From Polaromonas glacialis (lineage in GTDB: Bacteria > Pseudomonadota > Gammaproteobacteria > Burkholderiales > Burkholderiaceae_C), in contig NZ_KL448323.1 in assembly GCF_000709345.1 (NCBI RefSeq), positions 3,190,516 to 3,254,515 on the forward strand: DNA of 64,000 bases. The letters run 5' to 3'. This document shows, in pieces, positions 61,452 to 64,000 of this stretch. The notes below the pieces were generated by a model. The model was not told the origin of the DNA. It was given only the letters and a program-made list of their open reading frames with translations, and did no database searches. The first letter of the stretch is position 1; each line of letters begins with the position of its first letter. The translations under genes and the position numbers were made by a program.

Positions 61452-62738
61452 ATGGGCATGCTGGACTGGACGGAAAAAAGCAGCGCGGTGCTGGGGCAAG
61501 GCGGTGTCATCGGGCCGGATGAACGGCTGCCCTGGCCGCAGACGGCGCTCATGGGCGTCCAGCACGTCATTGCCATGTTTGGCGCCACGGTGCTGGCGCC
61601 GCTGCTGATGGGGTTCGACCCCAACATCGCCATTTTGATGAGCGGCATCGGCACGCTGATTTTCTTTGTTGTCACCGGCGGCAAGGTGCCCAGCTACCTC
61701 GGGTCGAGCTTTGCCTTTATCGGCGTGGTGATTGCGGCCACGGGTTACGCCGGCAAGGGGCCGAATGCCAACATCGGCGTGGCGCTGGGCGGCATCATTG
61801 CCTGCGGCGCGGTGTATGCGGCCATTGGCGCGCTGGTGCAGGTGGTGGGCACGCGCTGGATCGAGCGGGTCATGCCGCCGGTGGTGACCGGCGCGGTGGT
61901 GGCGGTCATTGGCCTGAACCTGGCCGGCATCCCGATCAAGAACATGGCGGCCAGCAACTTTGACTCGTGGATGCAGGTCGTCACCTTCGTCAGCGTGGCG
62001 CTGGTCGCGGTGATGACGCGCGGCATGCTGCAGCGCCTCTTGATTTTGATCGGCCTCATCATCTCGTCGCTGATCTATGCGCTGCTGACCAACGGCCTGG
62101 GCCTGGGCAAGCCGATTGACCTCTCAGGCATCTCGACCGCCGACTGGTTCGGCCTGCCCGGCTTTGCCGCGCCGGTGTTCACCGCCAATGCCATGCTGCT
62201 GATCGTTCCGGTGGTGGTGATTCTGGTGGCTGAGAACCTGGGCCACATCAAGGCGGTGACAGCCATGACCGGCAAGAACCTGGACGTCTACATGGGCCGC
62301 GCCTTCATCGGCGACGGCATTGCCACCATGGTATCGGGCAGCGCCGGCGGCACCGGCGTGACCACCTATGCCGAAAACATCGGCGTGATGGCGGCCACCA
62401 AGATTTATTCGACGGCGGTGTTTGTCTTTGCGGCGCTGATTGCCGTGGTGCTGGGCTTCAGCCCCAAGTTCGGCGCGCTGATCCAGGCGATTCCGCTACC
62501 GGTGATGGGCGGCGTGAGCATCGTGGTGTTCGGCCTGATCGCAGTCGCCGGCGCCAGGATCTGGGTCGTGAACAAGGTCGATTTCTCGGACAACAAGAAT
62601 TTGCTGGTCGCTGCCATCACCCTGGTGCTGGGCACCGGCGACTTCACGCTGAAGTTCGGCCAGTTCGCGCTGGGCGGCATCGGCACCGCGACTTTTGGCG
62701 CAATCTTGCTCTACGCGCTGCTTGACCGCAGGAAATAA
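61452..62738 (+). CDS. Uracil/xanthine permease (NCS2 family, UraA-like)
   Basis: Proton symporter of 428 residues with about 14 helices. NCS2 signatures: VQHVIAMFGATVLAPLLMGF, the histidine and glutamate region LVAENLGHIKAVTAMTGKN and the GSAGGTGVTTYAENIGVMAA block characteristic of uracil-specific members (TYxENIG). GGAG lies before ATG 61452; an ATG two codons later is possible. Confidence 0.93.
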   Translation: MGMLDWTEKSSAVLGQGGVIGPDERLPWPQTALMGVQHVIAMFGATVLAPLLMGFDPNIAILMSGIGTLIFFVVTGGKVPSYLGSSFAFIGVVIAATGYAGKGPNANIGVALGGIIACGAVYAAIGALVQVVGTRWIERVMPPVVTGAVVAVIGLNLAGIPIKNMAASNFDSWMQVVTFVSVALVAVMTRGMLQRLLILIGLIISSLIYALLTNGLGLGKPIDLSGISTADWFGLPGFAAPVFTANAMLLIVPVVVILVAENLGHIKAVTAMTGKNLDVYMGRAFIGDGIATMVSGSAGGTGVTTYAENIGVMAATKIYSTAVFVFAALIAVVLGFSPKFGALIQAIPLPVMGGVSIVVFGLIAVAGARIWVVNKVDFSDNKNLLVAAITLVLGTGDFTLKFGQFALGGIGTATFGAILLYALLDRRK

Positions 62739-62747
62739 CCGGGCGCT

Positions 62748-63128
62748 CTAGCGGGCAGCCGAGCCTTGGGCGGGAATGTCTTTTGCCTTGAATTGGGTCT
62801 GCACCTGCACCTGGTCAAGCGCCGCCTGGGTGGAGGCCAGCTGGCGCTCCAGGTCGGCGCGCAGGCTGATTTCTTCCTTCAGCGCCAGGTTGACCTGCGC
62901 CAGTTCGTCGGCCGAGTTCTGGATGCGGCTTTCAAGTTCCTCGGTGCGCTCGATGGCCTGGGCGACCTCGCCGGTTTGCAGGTGCGCCGGGACTTCCTGC
63001 GTCAGCACCGCGTTGACCACGCACAACTCGGCGGCCGACTGTTCAACAGCTTCCTGAATCGCCTCGTTCTGGTCAAGCGCATGCTCCAGCGACGTGGGCG
63101 TGAGTAAAGCGTTCGAATGTGATGACAT
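62748..63128 (-). CDS. Coiled-coil protein, function unknown
   Basis: Product of 126 residues, almost wholly helical with heptads of Leu, Ala and Glu (SRIQNSADELAQVNLALKEE, LRADLERQLASTQAALDQVQ). No membrane segment and no signal peptide. ATG 63128 chosen over 63143 because AGG lies about nine bases upstream. Convergent with the uracil permease gene, 9 bp apart. Confidence 0.7.
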   Translation of the reverse strand: MSSHSNALLTPTSLEHALDQNEAIQEAVEQSAAELCVVNAVLTQEVPAHLQTGEVAQAIERTEELESRIQNSADELAQVNLALKEEISLRADLERQLASTQAALDQVQVQTQFKAKDIPAQGSAAR

Positions 63129-63246
63129 GGTCAAAGCCTGCAAGAAGATATCCGATTAAAAGCGCAAAGCTTATCAGACCCTCCAAAAAGACACGCAGCT
63201 GCAGGCCTTGTCCGACAGACGGCGGGGAAAGCGCGGTGCAGGCGGG

Positions 63247-64000
63247 CTATTTTTCAACCGGCGCAAGGCGCCGCTGGCCCTCGGGCTGCGAACCGAGCAG
63301 CCTGCCAATCGCCGACCCGATGCGAGCGCCCAGGGCCGTGCCGACGCCCGGCAGCACGGCCGTTCCCACGGCGGCGCCGGCCAGGGCGCTGGCGGGCACC
63401 GACACCTGGACCTGCTCCAGCGGACCGCTGACCTGGAGCGGCACGCCGACCACGCCATCGACCAGATCGACGGCAAATTCGCCCTCGATGCGCTCGTTGG
63501 CGACCCTGGCCTGGCCCGACGCGCTGAGCACGCCCGAGCTCGTCTTGAGCCGGGTGAGCTCCACCACCATGCCCTGCTGCGTGTTTTGCGTGTCGAGCTG
63601 GCCGGTGATGGCATCCAGCGGGGTTTTTCCCGCATGCTCCTTGCCGGCGCTGCGAATCGCCTTGTCCAGGTCAAAGCGCAGCAAGCTTGAGCGGCCCATG
63701 CTGAAGGCCGTGCGGGTGTGCAGCGACCGCGCCAGTTCGGCCAGCGTGGCGCCGCTGGCCGACAGCGTGGTTTCGCCCGACACCCTGCCGGCCACGATGG
63801 CGCGGCGCATGAAGGCTTCGAGCGCGCTGGCCGCCTCGATGTTGCGCGGCTGCAGCTTGCCGGTCATGCGCAACCCGCCATCGTCCCGGGTCTGCAGCTG
63901 CAGCTCGCCGTTGGCGGTGCCGCCGCCCACGTTGGTGCGCGCATCCCAGCGGTCGTCCTGCCCCTGGCGGGTCAGCGTCATCTCGGCGGCGGGCACGACG
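63247..64000 (-). CDS. AsmA-family protein, C-terminal part (5' end outside window)
   Basis: The frame is open to the right edge, so only the last roughly 250 residues are seen. AsmA-like repeats: GELQLQTRDDGGLRMTGKLQ, RVSGETTLSASGATLAELAR, and SLLRFDLDKAIRSAGKE, SGVLSASGQARVANERIEGEF, with a glycine-rich end (AGAAVGTAVLPGVGTALGAR). AsmA-family proteins are large, inner-membrane-anchored and span the periplasm, moving lipids. The gene is separate from the coiled-coil gene. Confidence 0.85.
   Translation of the reverse strand, partial: VVPAAEMTLTRQGQDDRWDARTNVGGGTANGELQLQTRDDGGLRMTGKLQPRNIEAASALEAFMRRAIVAGRVSGETTLSASGATLAELARSLHTRTAFSMGRSSLLRFDLDKAIRSAGKEHAGKTPLDAITGQLDTQNTQQGMVVELTRLKTSSGVLSASGQARVANERIEGEFAVDLVDGVVGVPLQVSGPLEQVQVSVPASALAGAAVGTAVLPGVGTALGARIGSAIGRLLGSQPEGQRRLAPVEK

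Overview
This window looks like chromosomal DNA of a beta-proteobacterium of the Comamonadaceae (Polaromonas/Rhodoferax/Acidovorax type). The evidence is the high-GC, strongly codon-biased, densely packed genes, the protein families present (GTP-type PEP carboxykinase, homodimeric E1, EamA carriers with His-rich tails, DUF305, DUF326), and many copies of a short interspersed element with a GCTAT...ATAGC core that I associate with this family. The genus is an inference. No rRNA, tRNA or CRISPR was seen.

Layout. 1-4.75 kb: end of a hypothetical gene, recQ, a PepSY/cytochrome b561 pair, a VapBC-type toxin-antitoxin pair and an XRE regulator. 4.8-8.6 kb: a double-AAA ATPase divergent from an ACT-domain threonine dehydratase. 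8.7-18.2 kb: a sulfur amino-acid locus. A minus-strand series runs homodimeric 2-oxoacid dehydrogenase E1, metN, metI, metQ, PLP gamma-family enzyme, MFS carrier, M20 amidohydrolase, with 1-4 bp overlaps at several junctions. A divergent Lrp regulator faces it. The plan matches the Pseudomonas putida mde (methionine degradation) genes with a methionine importer built in. 18.3-26.3 kb: MOSC protein, lipoprotein, a 55-residue membrane peptide, a degenerate ABC ATPase, pckG, LysR, a phosphoesterase and UspA. 26.4-38.8 kb: a 1349-residue sensor kinase downstream of an orphan amino-acid binding protein, an ArgP/DadA divergent pair, small metabolic genes and a hybrid kinase. 39-46.2 kb: a histidine phosphatase, a frameshifted NAD(P)H-hydrate dehydratase, an EamA carrier, DUF305, CYTH/CHAD and acetoacetyl-CoA synthetase.

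46.3-58.5 kb is a scarred accessory region: truncated GMC oxidoreductase facing a truncated IclR gene, a copper-storage type protein, an intact IS1595-like element (49255-50307) with a perfect 8-bp target duplication inside one of the short repeats, an MNT nucleotidyltransferase fused to the relic of an ABC ATPase gene, and a MacAB/LolCDE-like exporter. The exporter's ATPase gene is separated from its adaptor and permease genes by a HigBA pair, an HsdM relic, a DUF1016 nuclease and a PAP2 phosphatase. 58.7-64 kb: a methyltransferase, an uncharacterised haem-oxygenase-like diiron candidate, a uracil permease, a coiled-coil protein and the end of an AsmA-like gene.

Two repeat families run through the window. 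CR-A (13 copies, about 60-70 bp) lies inside three ORFs in frame and supplies stop codons for others. CR-B (3 copies, 101-102 bp) forms a long hairpin whose arms have changed together between copies. All positions were read by eye; no searches were run.
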